Origin: Amorphochlora amoebiformis
Lineage: Eukaryota > Cercozoa > Chlorarachniophyceae
Length of the DNA: 64,000 nt
Assembly: GCA_054601695.1 (NCBI GenBank)
Contig: BAAHQB010000117.1
Location: forward strand, 1 to 64,000
Reading direction: 5' to 3'
Each line of letters opens with the position of its first letter. Position 1 is the stretch's first letter. The translations under genes and the position numbers were made by a program. This document shows positions 1 through 64,000 of this stretch, piece after piece. A model generated the notes under the pieces. That model did no database searches. It saw only the letters and a list, made by a program, of their open reading frames with translations, and was not told where the DNA came from.

Positions 1-3000
1 GACTGGACCAAGTACGCCAAGAGCGTCTCTATGATGGTGAAGGCACTTCAGCTCGAGGACTGCATGAAGCTTGGGGCACGATCCATCATGGATTGGAAGA
101 ATCCTGACGCTCTACGTCCACAGCATGTGGTTGAGATGAAGGAGGGGAAATGGGCAACGAATCTCGATGGGAAAGAGGACGCGCATATAAAGTTGAGGAT
201 GCTACTGCATGCTACATTGGTGCTCACGGTGGGACGTAAGTATGAACATCTTACAACCGGGAGGGAGGATCCAGTGTACCTCTGGGCTCGTCTGCGCGCT
301 GGCATCGAGGGTCCACGACTGTTTAGGAGGATGAAGCTACAGAAGAAGTTGAATCGTCAGACGCTTGACGATTACAGCGGCGATTTCGGGAAGCTGGCTT
401 CGGAGATCGAGGAGACGGCGGATGCACTCACCGGGCTGGGCAAGACCATGGACGACGAGGACAGGATCGTGGCGCTCATGATGGCTCTCCCGGAGGACGA
501 GTACGGCTCTACACTCGAGAATATTGCACTGCACCCTACTACCTACCAAGCGGCGGTAACGGCGATCACTAGTGTTGCGGCAAGGAAGGCGGCTAACAAC
601 TATGAGACCAAGGTAAAGGATATCGTGGCGGCCGGCCATGAGCATCAAGGGACCAAGAATCTCAAGGACATGTCTGCGAAGGATCTTGCGAAGATGAAGA
701 CTAGGATCGACAAGTTGATGACCGCGAAGTCTGGGAGGCCGAAGGGAGCATCGAGGAAGTTCAGGGGCAAATGTTTCAAGTGCAAAAAGAAGGGGCACAT
801 GAAGAAGGATTGTCCATTGCTCAACAAACAAGATGATGATGCGGCGATACTTGAGGATGGCAGCGAATCGGATTACAACTGGAGCACGGTGGCAGGCAAC
901 TGGGGCGACGGCTCGACTGCTGGATATCTGGTGCTCGACAGTGGATGCACGAGGAGCTGCTTCAAGGACAAGCGGTACTTCAAGACCTTCAGGGTGGTGA
1001 AGAATCATGCTTTCAAGCTAGGCAACGGCGAGACCCGAATGGAATCCAAGGGCTTTGGGGACGTTGAAGTGCCACTAAGGAATGGGAAAGTACTCAAGAT
1101 GACCAATGTGGCATATTGCCCCGGAGCTGCGGCGAACTACGTGGCTCAACGGCGGCTACGTGAAGATGGATATCGACTCAGGTTCGTGGGGGAGCAGGAC
1201 GACGTCTCGATTATGAAGGATGGAGATGAGATCTGCAGGACTTCTGGGACCAAGAAGAAGCTCTTCCTCATCCCTGTGGCGAACGATGATAACCTTGGCG
1301 CATGGTTTGACGACAAGGCGAGGTCGAGGTCCTTATGGAAATGGCACCTGGCACTAGGACATACGCCAAGTAGGGTCATCAAGAAGATGAAGAAGTCGGG
1401 AGTCGTGGCTGGATTGTCAATTTCGGATGTCAAGGAGCATCCAGAGGTATGCGAATGCTGCCAAGTCACGAAGATGAAGAAGCAACCAATGAGCTCCAAG
1501 AAACCGAAGGAGCACAAGGTGAAGACGGTGATGGATACATGGCATGGAGACGTTATTGGAAAGTACGTCGGGTCACCAGAGGGCAGCTATGCTATCGTTT
1601 TGGCCGACGAAGGATCTGGATACCTGATGGGAACATCGTTAGGAGGCAAGAAGTTTTTCAAGGAGTTCAAGGCTTACCTGGAGATGTTGGAGAACAAAAC
1701 TGGCAAAAGATTGAAGAGGTTCGTGTACGACGACGGCAAGGAGGTGCTAGATAAGCAGCTGGTGGACTACTGCCGTGGAAAGGGCATTGAAATCGTTCAG
1801 GCAGCACCAAGAACACCACAGCAGAATGGGTTCATCGAGAGGCGAATCCAGACGGTCAAGAGAATGACTCGGGCAGCGCTGAAGCAAAGCGGCTTGGGAT
1901 TGAAGTATTGGCCAGCAGCACTCCGATATGCGATATATACACTTAATCGCATACCACCATCACGAGGGAAGAGGACCGCGTACGAGAAAATCTTCAAGAA
2001 GAAGCCATCGGTGGCACATCTACATGCCTTTGGATGTGTCGGATATCGTGTTAAAGACCCAAAACTGATGGATCAAGGCGGATTCGGCGACAAGGCTGAA
2101 CGATGCAGGTTCCTAGGATACACAGGGGATCAGACTAAAACGTTCAAAGTGCTTAAGGAAAACGGTAAAGTGGTGAAAGAGGCGCATGTTAGGTTCTACG
2201 ATACCATATTCAACTTCAAGGCTCGACGAGAAGATATATATATATCTCCTGAGAAGCAGAATGATATATATATATATCCTGAAACGACGTTCTCCGACGA
2301 CAAGGCTGCCGACGGAGAGGGGGAGAAGAACAATGCACCGGATATGGGGGAGTCTGACGACGACGACGACAACGACGACGAAGAAGAAACGGCACCTAGG
2401 CGTTCAACACGCACTCGGACGCAACGCACAGTATACGACGGACAAGGAGGCAGCGAGATCCCAAGCGCTAAGGGCAACGTTGAAGTGGCTGCGGCGATGG
2501 AGGACTGCATGTTCGGTATAAGCGACGGCACCGAACCCAAGAACTGGGAGGAGGCGAGGCATCATCCTGCATGGGTGAAGGCAACCGATGAAGAGATAGA
2601 GGCACTGGAGAAGAACGGGACCTGGAAGATCATCGCACGACGACCTGAGATGAGGGTTGTTGGTGTTAGGACTCTCTACAAGCAGAAACTGAACAAGGAT
2701 GGTGAACCTGGGCGCAAGAAGGCACGCGTGGTGGCGAAGGGATATACACAGTATGGGGTGAGCTTTAATGATCGATACGCCCCGACACTGAGGATCGCCA
2801 GCTTAAGGGCCATTCTGGCACTTGCACAAGTGAAGGGACGAAAGGTATTGAGTGCGGACATCAACAACGCGTACCTACACGGACCAGAGGACGACGAAGT
2901 CTATATGGAGATACCAGAGAGCATGAGGGATAAGTACGATCCAAGCAAATACGTATGTGACCTTCAGAAGAGCATCTACGGGCTGAAGACTGCTGGGAGG

Positions 3001-4146
3001 AACTGGAACAAATGCTTCGACAAATATATGGAGTCGAAAGGATATCGGAGGTGCAGGAGTGACACGTGCGTCTACATGCATCATCAGAGGGACGTCATCG
3101 TATGTGTATACGTGGACGACGTCGTGTGTACAGCAGCGCGAGAGAAGGATGGGTATACGTTCCTGCAAGGCCTCCGTGCTAGATTTGGGATTAAAGAAAT
3201 GGGTGAGCTGGATTTTGTTCTGGGAATATCGGTGACGAAGATTGGAAAGGACCTGATAATGTCACAAGAAGCCTACGCTAAGAGGATTCTGATCGAGTAC
3301 AAGATGCAAAACTGCAAGGGAGTCACCACGCCTATGGCACCATCTGTGAAGCTCACCAAAGACGAAGAAGGACCTGGAGTTGACCAAGAAAAATATCGCT
3401 CCATTATTGGGAAGATTGCGTACTTAGCAACATGTACAAGACCGGACTTAGCATACACGGTATCAAAGCTGTCAAGGTACCTGAACGATCCGAAGCGAAG
3501 TCACATGCTGGCTGTAGAGTACGCCCTGAGGTACATCAAGCGTACACTGCACTACGGACTTCGGTTCACGAACGCTGGGACTGATATGAAGATGTATGTC
3601 GACGCTGATCATGCTGGATGCCTGGATACTAGAAGGTCGACAAGTGGATGTTTGATCATCTTCGGAGGAAATTTGATACATTGGCGTTCGAAGCGACAGA
3701 CAATTGCTGTGAAGAGCTCAGCCATTGCCGAGTACGTCGCTTTGTCGGAAGGGCTGGACGAATTGCTATGGATGCGGAACTTATTTTTAGAGTTGGACGT
3801 GAAGTTGGGATCGTCGATGGTTTATGAGGACAACACTGCGTGTATACGGATCGCGGAGAATCCTATCTTGTCTCAGAAAACCAAGGCCGTCGATCTGCAC
3901 TTCCACTACTGTCGGGATCACCTGCAACGTGGGATATATATGTTGGAATATATACCAACAGATCAACAGTTAGCGGATGGGCTTACCAAGGCTGTGAGCG
4001 GTGCTACACTCTTCAAGCTGGCGGAAGCATATCTGGACACGGAAGCGCATGTGGCTCCAACCAAGAGCGCAGCAGAGGTCGACGCTGGCAGGAGCGGCGC
4101 GTCGAGGGGGAGTGTTAACGTATACCGGACCTACAAGCTTAACTAG
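1..4146 (+). CDS. Ty1/copia Gag-Pol polyprotein (5' end outside window)
   Basis: A single open frame runs from base 1 to the TAA at 4146. It is open upstream of the first Met at 31, so the true start probably lies left of the window. Counting from that Met, the order is: Gag (UBN2-like) to about residue 240; CCHC zinc knuckle CFKCKKKGHMKKDC at 248-261; aspartic protease with DSGC at 303; GAG-pre-integrase/HHCC finger from about 439, ending CECC; DDE integrase with first Asp at 507 and the catalytic Glu in QQNGFIERR; an Asp/Glu-rich linker; reverse transcriptase with YVDD at 1027-1030; RNase H with DADHAGCLDTRRSTSG. The order protease-integrase-RT-RNase H defines the copia superfamily. The frame has no stop or frameshift, so the element may be recent. 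Its codons are GC-richer than the surrounding DNA. It lies antisense inside an intron of the ABC1 kinase gene. Confidence 0.97.
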   Translation, partial: DWTKYAKSVSMMVKALQLEDCMKLGARSIMDWKNPDALRPQHVVEMKEGKWATNLDGKEDAHIKLRMLLHATLVLTVGRKYEHLTTGREDPVYLWARLRAGIEGPRLFRRMKLQKKLNRQTLDDYSGDFGKLASEIEETADALTGLGKTMDDEDRIVALMMALPEDEYGSTLENIALHPTTYQAAVTAITSVAARKAANNYETKVKDIVAAGHEHQGTKNLKDMSAKDLAKMKTRIDKLMTAKSGRPKGASRKFRGKCFKCKKKGHMKKDCPLLNKQDDDAAILEDGSESDYNWSTVAGNWGDGSTAGYLVLDSGCTRSCFKDKRYFKTFRVVKNHAFKLGNGETRMESKGFGDVEVPLRNGKVLKMTNVAYCPGAAANYVAQRRLREDGYRLRFVGEQDDVSIMKDGDEICRTSGTKKKLFLIPVANDDNLGAWFDDKARSRSLWKWHLALGHTPSRVIKKMKKSGVVAGLSISDVKEHPEVCECCQVTKMKKQPMSSKKPKEHKVKTVMDTWHGDVIGKYVGSPEGSYAIVLADEGSGYLMGTSLGGKKFFKEFKAYLEMLENKTGKRLKRFVYDDGKEVLDKQLVDYCRGKGIEIVQAAPRTPQQNGFIERRIQTVKRMTRAALKQSGLGLKYWPAALRYAIYTLNRIPPSRGKRTAYEKIFKKKPSVAHLHAFGCVGYRVKDPKLMDQGGFGDKAERCRFLGYTGDQTKTFKVLKENGKVVKEAHVRFYDTIFNFKARREDIYISPEKQNDIYIYPETTFSDDKAADGEGEKNNAPDMGESDDDDDNDDEEETAPRRSTRTRTQRTVYDGQGGSEIPSAKGNVEVAAAMEDCMFGISDGTEPKNWEEARHHPAWVKATDEEIEALEKNGTWKIIARRPEMRVVGVRTLYKQKLNKDGEPGRKKARVVAKGYTQYGVSFNDRYAPTLRIASLRAILALAQVKGRKVLSADINNAYLHGPEDDEVYMEIPESMRDKYDPSKYVCDLQKSIYGLKTAGRNWNKCFDKYMESKGYRRCRSDTCVYMHHQRDVIVCVYVDDVVCTAAREKDGYTFLQGLRARFGIKEMGELDFVLGISVTKIGKDLIMSQEAYAKRILIEYKMQNCKGVTTPMAPSVKLTKDEEGPGVDQEKYRSIIGKIAYLATCTRPDLAYTVSKLSRYLNDPKRSHMLAVEYALRYIKRTLHYGLRFTNAGTDMKMYVDADHAGCLDTRRSTSGCLIIFGGNLIHWRSKRQTIAVKSSAIAEYVALSEGLDELLWMRNLFLELDVKLGSSMVYEDNTACIRIAENPILSQKTKAVDLHFHYCRDHLQRGIYMLEYIPTDQQLADGLTKAVSGATLFKLAEAYLDTEAHVAPTKSAAEVDAGRSGASRGSVNVYRTYKLN

Positions 4147-4350
4147 ACGTCAGATCGCTAGACTACCGTCATATTCGTAATCTACGCATGCGAATTAGCA
4201 ATAGTCATCCGAGGGGAAGATCTTCCAAGGGAAGACCTTAGGTAGGGAAGGCCTTCTACGCGAGAATTTTCTTGTGAATTTAGTCATTATCATTTGCCAT
4301 AATCCAAACGGACAACAGTCAATCGGACAACTACCACTGCTACGCTGACA
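4104..4350 (+). repeat. Candidate polypurine tract and 3' LTR of the copia element
   Basis: The purine run GAGGGGGAG (4104-4112) overlaps the last codons of Gag-Pol and is followed at once by TGTTAACG (4113), the usual copia layout of polypurine tract then TG. The candidate LTR ends in CTGACA at 4350, where (AT)n begins, giving a 238-bp TG...CA unit. Copia LTRs of this size that overlap the end of the polyprotein frame are common. The boundary is inferred because the 5' LTR is not in the window. Confidence 0.5.
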
Positions 4351-4542
4351 ATATATATATATATATATATATATAATACACATGTATGTATATACACATA
4401 TATGGGAACATTAATACAAATATCGAAATACATATTTTCTGATATTTAATAATGGATTCTTACATACATATAAATCAAAAGTTTGTGATGATTTCTATTA
4501 TCTACGATCTTGAGGTGTTTCGTGTTCATTTTTAACACCCAC

Positions 4543-9884
<5,342 letters not shown>

Positions 9885-10721
9885 TTTCGACCGGAACGGT
9901 GAGTGGCAGCCTTTCGTTTGTCTGTGGCTACGAGACGAGGGAACCGGTATCCAGCTCGGAGCCGAAGAATAAAAATTATAGAGAAATAGTCGTCGGTACT
10001 GCCGGATAGTACCGGGATATGTAACTACGTAGCATTATGTCACGATCAGGATAGTGTGCGAGGTGCCGTGTCACAATATTATCACGCTGAATCGTGTGCT
10101 ACACAGCGCGTCGTGGTCGGAATCGCTCCTGATAATACAACGTTTTTTCACGTTACTGAATCGAAAGCAAAGGATTCTACCCAAGACAAGCCAGCGTGCG
10201 GTAAGGAGTCGCCACGCCGTGTTTGGTTGTCTGGGTCGATCCCTCCTCACTATTCCCCTTCTTCGCGCCAAATTATAGCCAGAAATTGAGATACTGACTA
10301 TTTTCGGTTCACTCCTCCGGTATGATCTTTGAGATCTTCGTTATGGCTGCGGCGATGGTCGTCGTGACAAACAAGGTGATATCCATTTCTAGATGGACAA
10401 ATATGTGTGAAACCTGGGCCCAACCACGAATGTCACTGCCTCACCTGAGTCCCCCTCTCTCTCCTCAATCCCCTGAGAATCCCTAGCATGTGCTCTCGAG
10501 GCTTGGGGAAGGTGGAATATCGGAAAAACCGATGTTTGTGCAATATCTTTCCTTCCACGGATTAAACCCTAACCTCTCTAACCATCAATATTCCCTCGCC
10601 GCCAACTCCACGTCCATTAAATTTCGTTTTCCTTGGCCCTTTCCGAAACCCCTCCCTTAACCCTAAGGACGCCCGAGAGGTCACCCTCGGTGCCATCTTA
10701 ATCACCCTCGATTTACTCGTC
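9885..10721. promoter_or_regulatory. Divergent spacer between ABC1K (-) and RhoGEF (+)
   Basis: This 837-bp stretch separates two genes that start away from each other, so both promoters and 5' leaders should lie here. It has almost no (TA)n, unlike its flanks. It contains short imperfect inverted motifs such as GTACTGCCGGATAGTACCGG (near 9995-10015) and a pyrimidine-rich block at about 10440-10480. A short open frame from 10324 to 10377 (Met, hydrophobic, then AACAAG/GTGATA, a possible donor) could be an alternative first exon. I cannot confirm it. Confidence 0.5.
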
Positions 10722-32055
<21,334 letters not shown>

Positions 32056-32412
32056 TGTTTAAGTACGCGGGTTATGGCGGGCGCGGGAGCGGTGGCGGGA
32101 ACACGGGTTTTGGTGTGCCCGAAGAAATTGTCGAAGTATTCCTAATTTTGTCGGCAGGGGATACCATCATGAACGGTTACTACGCCGATTAATAATTTTA
32201 GATACTCGGAATCCAATAAATTTTAATTACATTATAAGTGGTTTAAAATTAATTCGCCCTCTTGGAAAGATAATTTCGCGGCGCACTGGAGCCCAGCGTG
32301 GGCTTTCGTGTCGCCTGCGGCTGAGATCCTAGACGCTCTTTTTGACAGTCAAAACGAATCTCATCCTTTGGTAGAAGCCAAAGGAATCATATTTTCCAAC
32401 ATCAAGAGAAAA
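32056..32412. promoter_or_regulatory. Bidirectional promoter region, MCM5 / cullin-like gene
   Basis: This 357-bp gap separates the start codon of MCM5 (-) from the start codon of the cullin-like gene (+). The centre is AT-rich (about 32185-32255, with AATAAATTTTAATTACATTA) without being a microsatellite. I see no recognisable operator. Both genes have short introns and no (TA)n nearby, a composition distinct from the rest of the window. Confidence 0.55.
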
Positions 32413-33949
32413 ATGGAGTCGCCCCCCTTTGGCATATTGCCATTGTCGGAGGGATGGGACCGCATTTACAAAATGGGAGTTCTTCCTCTCCAACAATCTG
32501 TCGAGGGCCGTGGCTCAGAATTGTAATTTTATTTTCCACTAACCATCGCACGCAGAATTTTACCTGTTCCCTTGTGATTGAGGCTTGAATTTCCACTTCC
32601 AAGTAGAATAATGCAGGATCGTCCTTGATCCATTCTGATTTACTACGTATTCTTCGATGCAGATGGGGGGCGAATAAGTTCATCATGGTTTACGACTTGG
32701 TGTTCAAGATGTGCATACAGCGCGACCCATACAACTACTCCGAGCAGATCTACAACCACTATTGCGAGGTACGCAGCCAGAATAAAAACGATCACGTGGT
32801 TATAATGCACGGCAACCCAGGCGGTCGGTCGATACGTATCCATGGGCGAATTAGAGCTCCGTCGGGCTGCTTCGCGTTCGGCCTATCGGTTTCTTGAGGA
32901 GTTCTACCTCCGATGGTCAAGGTTCCTCACGTATATGAACAGGATGACGAAGGTAACCCCTCGAGAGGAACACTGAAGTACTATGATTCAATCATCATTC
33001 GCAGGTTTTCGGGTATCTAGATCGCTTCTATACTCCAAATAGTATGTTACGCTCAACGGGGGCTGAGGTAGTTTCCCGAAACCTTGAAAATCAACGGATA
33101 TTGAGGTTTTCTCGCAGGGAACGCACCAGTTCGGAACGCTTGTCCTCCATCGCCATCTGGATGGAGTCCTTGAAGCGGCCAGAAACATCTATATCCACAA
33201 GAACGACGCTCAAGATCTTAACGTATTGCTGATTTGCTGAACGTATGAATGTTACCTGTCTAACTTAACAACATAGGCCGTACGCTTCGCTTTAGCTGCG
33301 CTCATCGATGCATACAGTATGTGCGACACGCGGCCAGGTTCCACAGCATCTATTATGGATAACTTCTCTGGCTTCTCTGATTTAATTTATATGCATCAGC
33401 GGACGGTTTGAAGATTTTAGCCTGTTTACGGCTGATGTGGTCTTCGAAGATGTCAGGCGAACTCCTGGGAGTGCTTCCGAGTTTCTTCAAGGGGGGTCTC
33501 GTTAAGATGATTGTGGATTATGCTTGTCCGGAGAGCTTCTTGGGTAGAAGAAGCACTTTCTCGACCTTCGTGCGTCTCACAATACCTATTAATGGTTGTT
33601 TTCAGAGCGACTTCGAACTCCAGAACAGCATAGTTCCAGCAGCAATCCGTGGAGTGAGGCCGTGATAAATGTCGCCACCCCGAGAACGGCTCGACCTGCT
33701 CGACCTGTTGTAGCAGGCCCCTCCGAGCGCGTAAGGGGTGGTCTCCGTGTTCTTAGGCGAGGAGATCCACCTACTATTAGGCGAGGGCTCGCAGGAGATG
33801 CACCCACTGTGAGAAGGCATCGCCCGCTTGCCCGTCGAGAAACTCGTGGACCACCACCAGCAAGCTCTAGCACAGGCGAAGGGCGCAGGATCAAAGAGCT
33901 AAGACGACTCCTGCGAAGCAGCTTCCTCTCCGTTTTCGGCCATGAGTAA
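32413..33949 (+). CDS. Cullin-repeat protein, short, lacking the cullin homology domain
   Basis: Eight exons join in phase to 347 codons plus TAA: 32413-32522, 32663-32768, 32821-32952, 33005-33067, 33118-33222, 33277-33316, 33400-33543, 33606-33949. The N-terminal half matches cullin repeats: SEGWDRIYKMGVLPLQQ, then FIMVYDLVFKMC, then FLEEFYLRWSRFLTYM followed by VFGYLDRFYTPN (the YLDR motif of cullin repeat 2), then FGTLVLHRHLDGVLEAARN. Cullins are about 750 residues; the repeats bind a substrate adaptor and the missing C-terminal half binds the RING protein and carries the NEDD8 site. Here the last exon is instead an Arg/Pro-rich low-complexity stretch ending in a basic helix (KELRRLLRSSFLSVFG). 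The last two exons are the least certain. A UBA-encoding exon set starts 50 bp downstream on the same strand. Confidence 0.72.
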
Positions 33950-33997
33950 TCATCCTATAAAAAGAAACATGTCGAAATATTAATGTACACGTCACAG

Positions 33998-34230
33998 GCA
34001 CCTGGAGTGGGGCAACAGTGACGACGATTCAAAGGGCGCCTATAAGACTGGGTTAGAAACATTATCAGATTCCGTCTTATGGATGTTACAGTAATTACGT
34101 ATATTTTCATAGACCGCTTCTTGTACGTTATGCCAAAGAACTCTACACCCTCCACGTAAGTGATGTTTTTTATCTTCCGAGATATACCCTCACAAATAGC
34201 TGATATAGAGTGAATCTATCGTTTTACTTA

Positions 34231-34295
<65 letters not shown>

Positions 34296-34339
34296 GGATT
34301 TGTAACGTGGTAAGATAAATATACATGTATTTGTATATG

Positions 34340-34400
<61 letters not shown>

Positions 34401-34404
34401 GTAA

Positions 34405-34446
<42 letters not shown>

Positions 34447-34619
34447 ATATATATGTGTATGTGTGTATATATATATGTATGTATAATATATATGTAAATG
34501 TATATATGTATACACATATATATACATATATACATATAATGTGTGTATATATATATACATGTGTATATGTGTATGTATATGCGTATATGCATAATATAAT
34601 ATTACATACATATATACAC

Positions 34620-34686
<67 letters not shown>

Positions 34687-34818
34687 TATATGTGTGTGTG
34701 TATATATGTGTATGTGTGTGTGTGTGTGTGTGTTTGTGTGTATGTACATATATATAAATTTACACATGCACATGTAATCATATAAAAATACAAATTTACA
34801 CATATGTATGTATACATA

Positions 34819-34853
<35 letters not shown>

Positions 34854-35043
34854 GTGTATTTTTTTTTTTATTACATATTTAAATTTCACATACATGTAAT
34901 CATATAAAAATAAATTTAAATATGTATGTATATATATATTATTATATATATTATTATATGTGTATATATGTACATATATATATTTACACATGCACATGTA
35001 TCATATAAAAATACCTATTTATATATATATATATATAAAATAT

Positions 35044-35104
<61 letters not shown>

Positions 35105-35179
35105 ATGTGTATATGTGTGTGTGTTATCTGTATGTGTTTACATATAATATATATGTATATATATATATATATATGCTTA

Positions 35180-35232
<53 letters not shown>

Positions 35233-35268
35233 ATATGTGTATGTTTTATATAATGTATGTATATGTAC

Positions 35269-35321
<53 letters not shown>

Positions 35322-35386
35322 AACATACAAATATGCCAATTTATATTTATATGTTAAATATGCTACAATGTACGCACATGATTTGT

Positions 35387-35426
<40 letters not shown>

Positions 35427-35649
35427 ATATATATATATATATATTTTATAAAATATATATATATATATATAATATATAATATACATATATACAAATATGC
35501 CAATTTATATTTACATGTTAAATGTGCTACAATGTACGCACATGCATTATTCAGTATGTTTTCATATCTATTAGACTGTATCCATGTAAGAATTATATTA
35601 TATTATATATATATATATATATAATATATAATACACATATTATATACAT

Positions 35650-35683
<34 letters not shown>

Positions 35684-35859
35684 GGGTTCTGCATCAGCGA
35701 ACGGGGTTCACTGATCGCCGGAGAAATTTGGCTGTGCTACGGTGGACGTGGGGGAATCTTGACGAAGCTATTGCAATCTTATCAAAGCCTTCTGGACAAG
35801 GGCCAGGACTATCAAGAAGCTCGGCTCGTTCATCAGTCGACACCAAGCTTAAGATTTAA
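33998..35859 (+). CDS. C-terminal exons of a UBA-domain protein (5' part unresolved)
   Basis: Three exons join in phase: 33998-34051, 34113-34155 and 35698-35859, ending in TAA. The last junction gives ELYTLH then [20 protein letters not shown] and LDEAIAILS, the L..L...GF.dr..NL..L..t.GN.d.Ai..L pattern of a ubiquitin-associated domain. The first exon is acidic ([16 protein letters not shown]). A low-complexity tail of about 25 residues follows the UBA. The first exon enters in phase 2 and no clean upstream donor of that phase was found. Either a short separate gene starts in an unrecognised exon, or these exons are the 3' end of the cullin-repeat gene and its TAA at 33947-33949 lies in an intron. 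The second intron (34156-35697) is (TA)n/(TG)n with a roughly 50-bp unique block duplicated at about 35326 and 35489. Confidence 0.6.
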
Positions 35860-36574
35860 TGACTCATCCAAAGTATATATGTCTGCCGGTATGCAGTAGG
35901 CTCCGCGCAATTCATACATCTACGTACGTCACGACCGTCCGCTATAGCTGGAGCATGACGGGTTTATCTGGTTCGTTTATCCCTATTAGCCTATTGTGCA
36001 CATGTGTCAGTTAATCTAGTAAACTACATACACGTTAGCTCATAGTCTAGATAGTCTATTAGCTAGGCTACTTCTACTAGTTCTAGTACTTACGGTTATG
36101 ACTCATAGATTCATACTCTCGACCGTGAGATCTAGATAGTACGTCTAGATTGTCCAGAGTCTGGAATTCTTGTGTCGCAAAAATTCTATACACACTCTAG
36201 CGCTATATAAACTAGATAAAAGACAGATCTACGATATTTAGATACTATCCATGATCTAGATGATACTAGTTAATTCGTCTGGTATACGTCTGGTGTGTGC
36301 TAGATAATCTAGATAATGCACTAGTTCATGGCAAAGATCGCCTTGTAGAAAATAGCTATGAGCTAGCCTCACACAGTTCGAGATCTAGAGTTGATTCACT
36401 AAAATCAAAAGGGTCATGATTTTTCGAACTGTTGCATTGTGTGGCCACGCCAGTGTGTGTATTAATGTTCTAGTTATTTCTGATGACGATACTGACCACT
36501 AGTACTATCCAGACTGTCGCAGACGGTACGTGCACACAGCACATGGCCGTTGAGTCTCTGCTAGACTGGTGAAG
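35860..36574. other. Convergent intergenic spacer, extremely CTAG-rich
   Basis: This spacer separates the 3' ends of the UBA exons (+) and the DOCK gene (-). It has no (TA)n arrays and no coding frame. CTAG occurs 19 times between 36001 and 36574 by hand count; about two would be expected. Many copies are in TCTAGAT, ACTAGT or GCTAG contexts. The neighbouring genes show no such bias. Confidence 0.75.

Positions 36575-64000
<27,426 letters not shown>

Larger units (their letters stand above)
1..4350 (+). mobile_element. Ty1/copia LTR retrotransposon, 3' portion
   Basis: The Gag-Pol frame, a polypurine tract and a candidate 3' LTR form one element whose 5' LTR and start lie left of the window. 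Its right edge abuts a (TA)n array, and the host gene exons resume, antisense, at 4543. The element therefore sits within a (TA)n-bearing intron of the ABC1 kinase gene. The target-site duplication cannot be checked without the left end. Confidence 0.85.

Noticed and set aside
10324-10377. Possible first exon encoding MIFEIFVMAAAMVVVTNK
   Set aside because: A donor-like AAG/GTGATA follows, but no link to the RhoGEF first exon could be shown.
33589-33894. - strand open frames over the Arg/Pro-rich exon
   Set aside because: Shadow of GC-rich low-complexity sequence; no splice or family support.
34047-34155. Cyclin-like reading [15 protein letters not shown] on the + strand
   Set aside because: It has no downstream cyclin exon. 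The alternative frame of the same segment ([13 protein letters not shown]) joins both the acidic exon before it and the UBA exon after it in phase.

Overview
The window is nuclear DNA of a microbial eukaryote that probably carries a complex plastid. All cellular genes are split by many GT-AG introns. The genes are eukaryotic core or signalling families: MCM5, a Dbl-type RhoGEF, a DOCK-type RhoGEF, a cullin-repeat protein and a UBA protein. One gene encodes a plant/plastid-type ABC1 (UbiB) kinase whose first exon reads like a signal peptide followed by a transit peptide, as expected for secondary or higher-order plastids. The species cannot be named from the sequence. The most striking trait is (TA)n microsatellite. 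It fills almost every long intron and, judged by eye, makes up a third or more of the window. It produces many meaningless Tyr/Ile open frames, which are not annotated.

Layout. 1-4350: 3' part of a Ty1/copia retrotransposon, + strand. 4543-9884: 5' half of the ABC1 kinase gene, - strand, nine exons; its remaining exons must lie left of the window, beyond the copia element. 9885-10721: divergent spacer. 10722-26103: complete 23-exon Dbl-family (DH-PH) RhoGEF, + strand, 575 codons in a closed model. 26104-28749: convergent spacer rich in CTAG, with a fold-back repeat. 28750-32055: complete MCM5, - strand, 12 exons with mostly short introns. 32056-32412: bidirectional promoter. 32413-33949: short cullin-repeat protein, + strand. 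33998-35859: exons ending in a UBA domain, + strand, possibly part of the same gene. 35860-36574: second CTAG-rich convergent spacer. 36575 to beyond 64000: a DOCK-family RhoGEF, - strand, about 56 tiny exons (mean about 66 bp) in 27 kb, with a C-terminal DHR-2 domain and the DHR-1/C2 region cut by the window edge.

Gene logic. MCM5 belongs to the CMG replicative helicase and shares a promoter with the cullin-like gene. Two unrelated RhoGEF classes (DH-PH and DHR-2) lie in the same neighbourhood. The ABC1 kinase belongs to plastid quinone and stress physiology. No operon-like coupling is implied.

Exon models were built by hand from splice sites, reading phase and family motifs. Most junctions agree in phase; the exceptions are stated in the entries. 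No RNA genes or CRISPR arrays were found.
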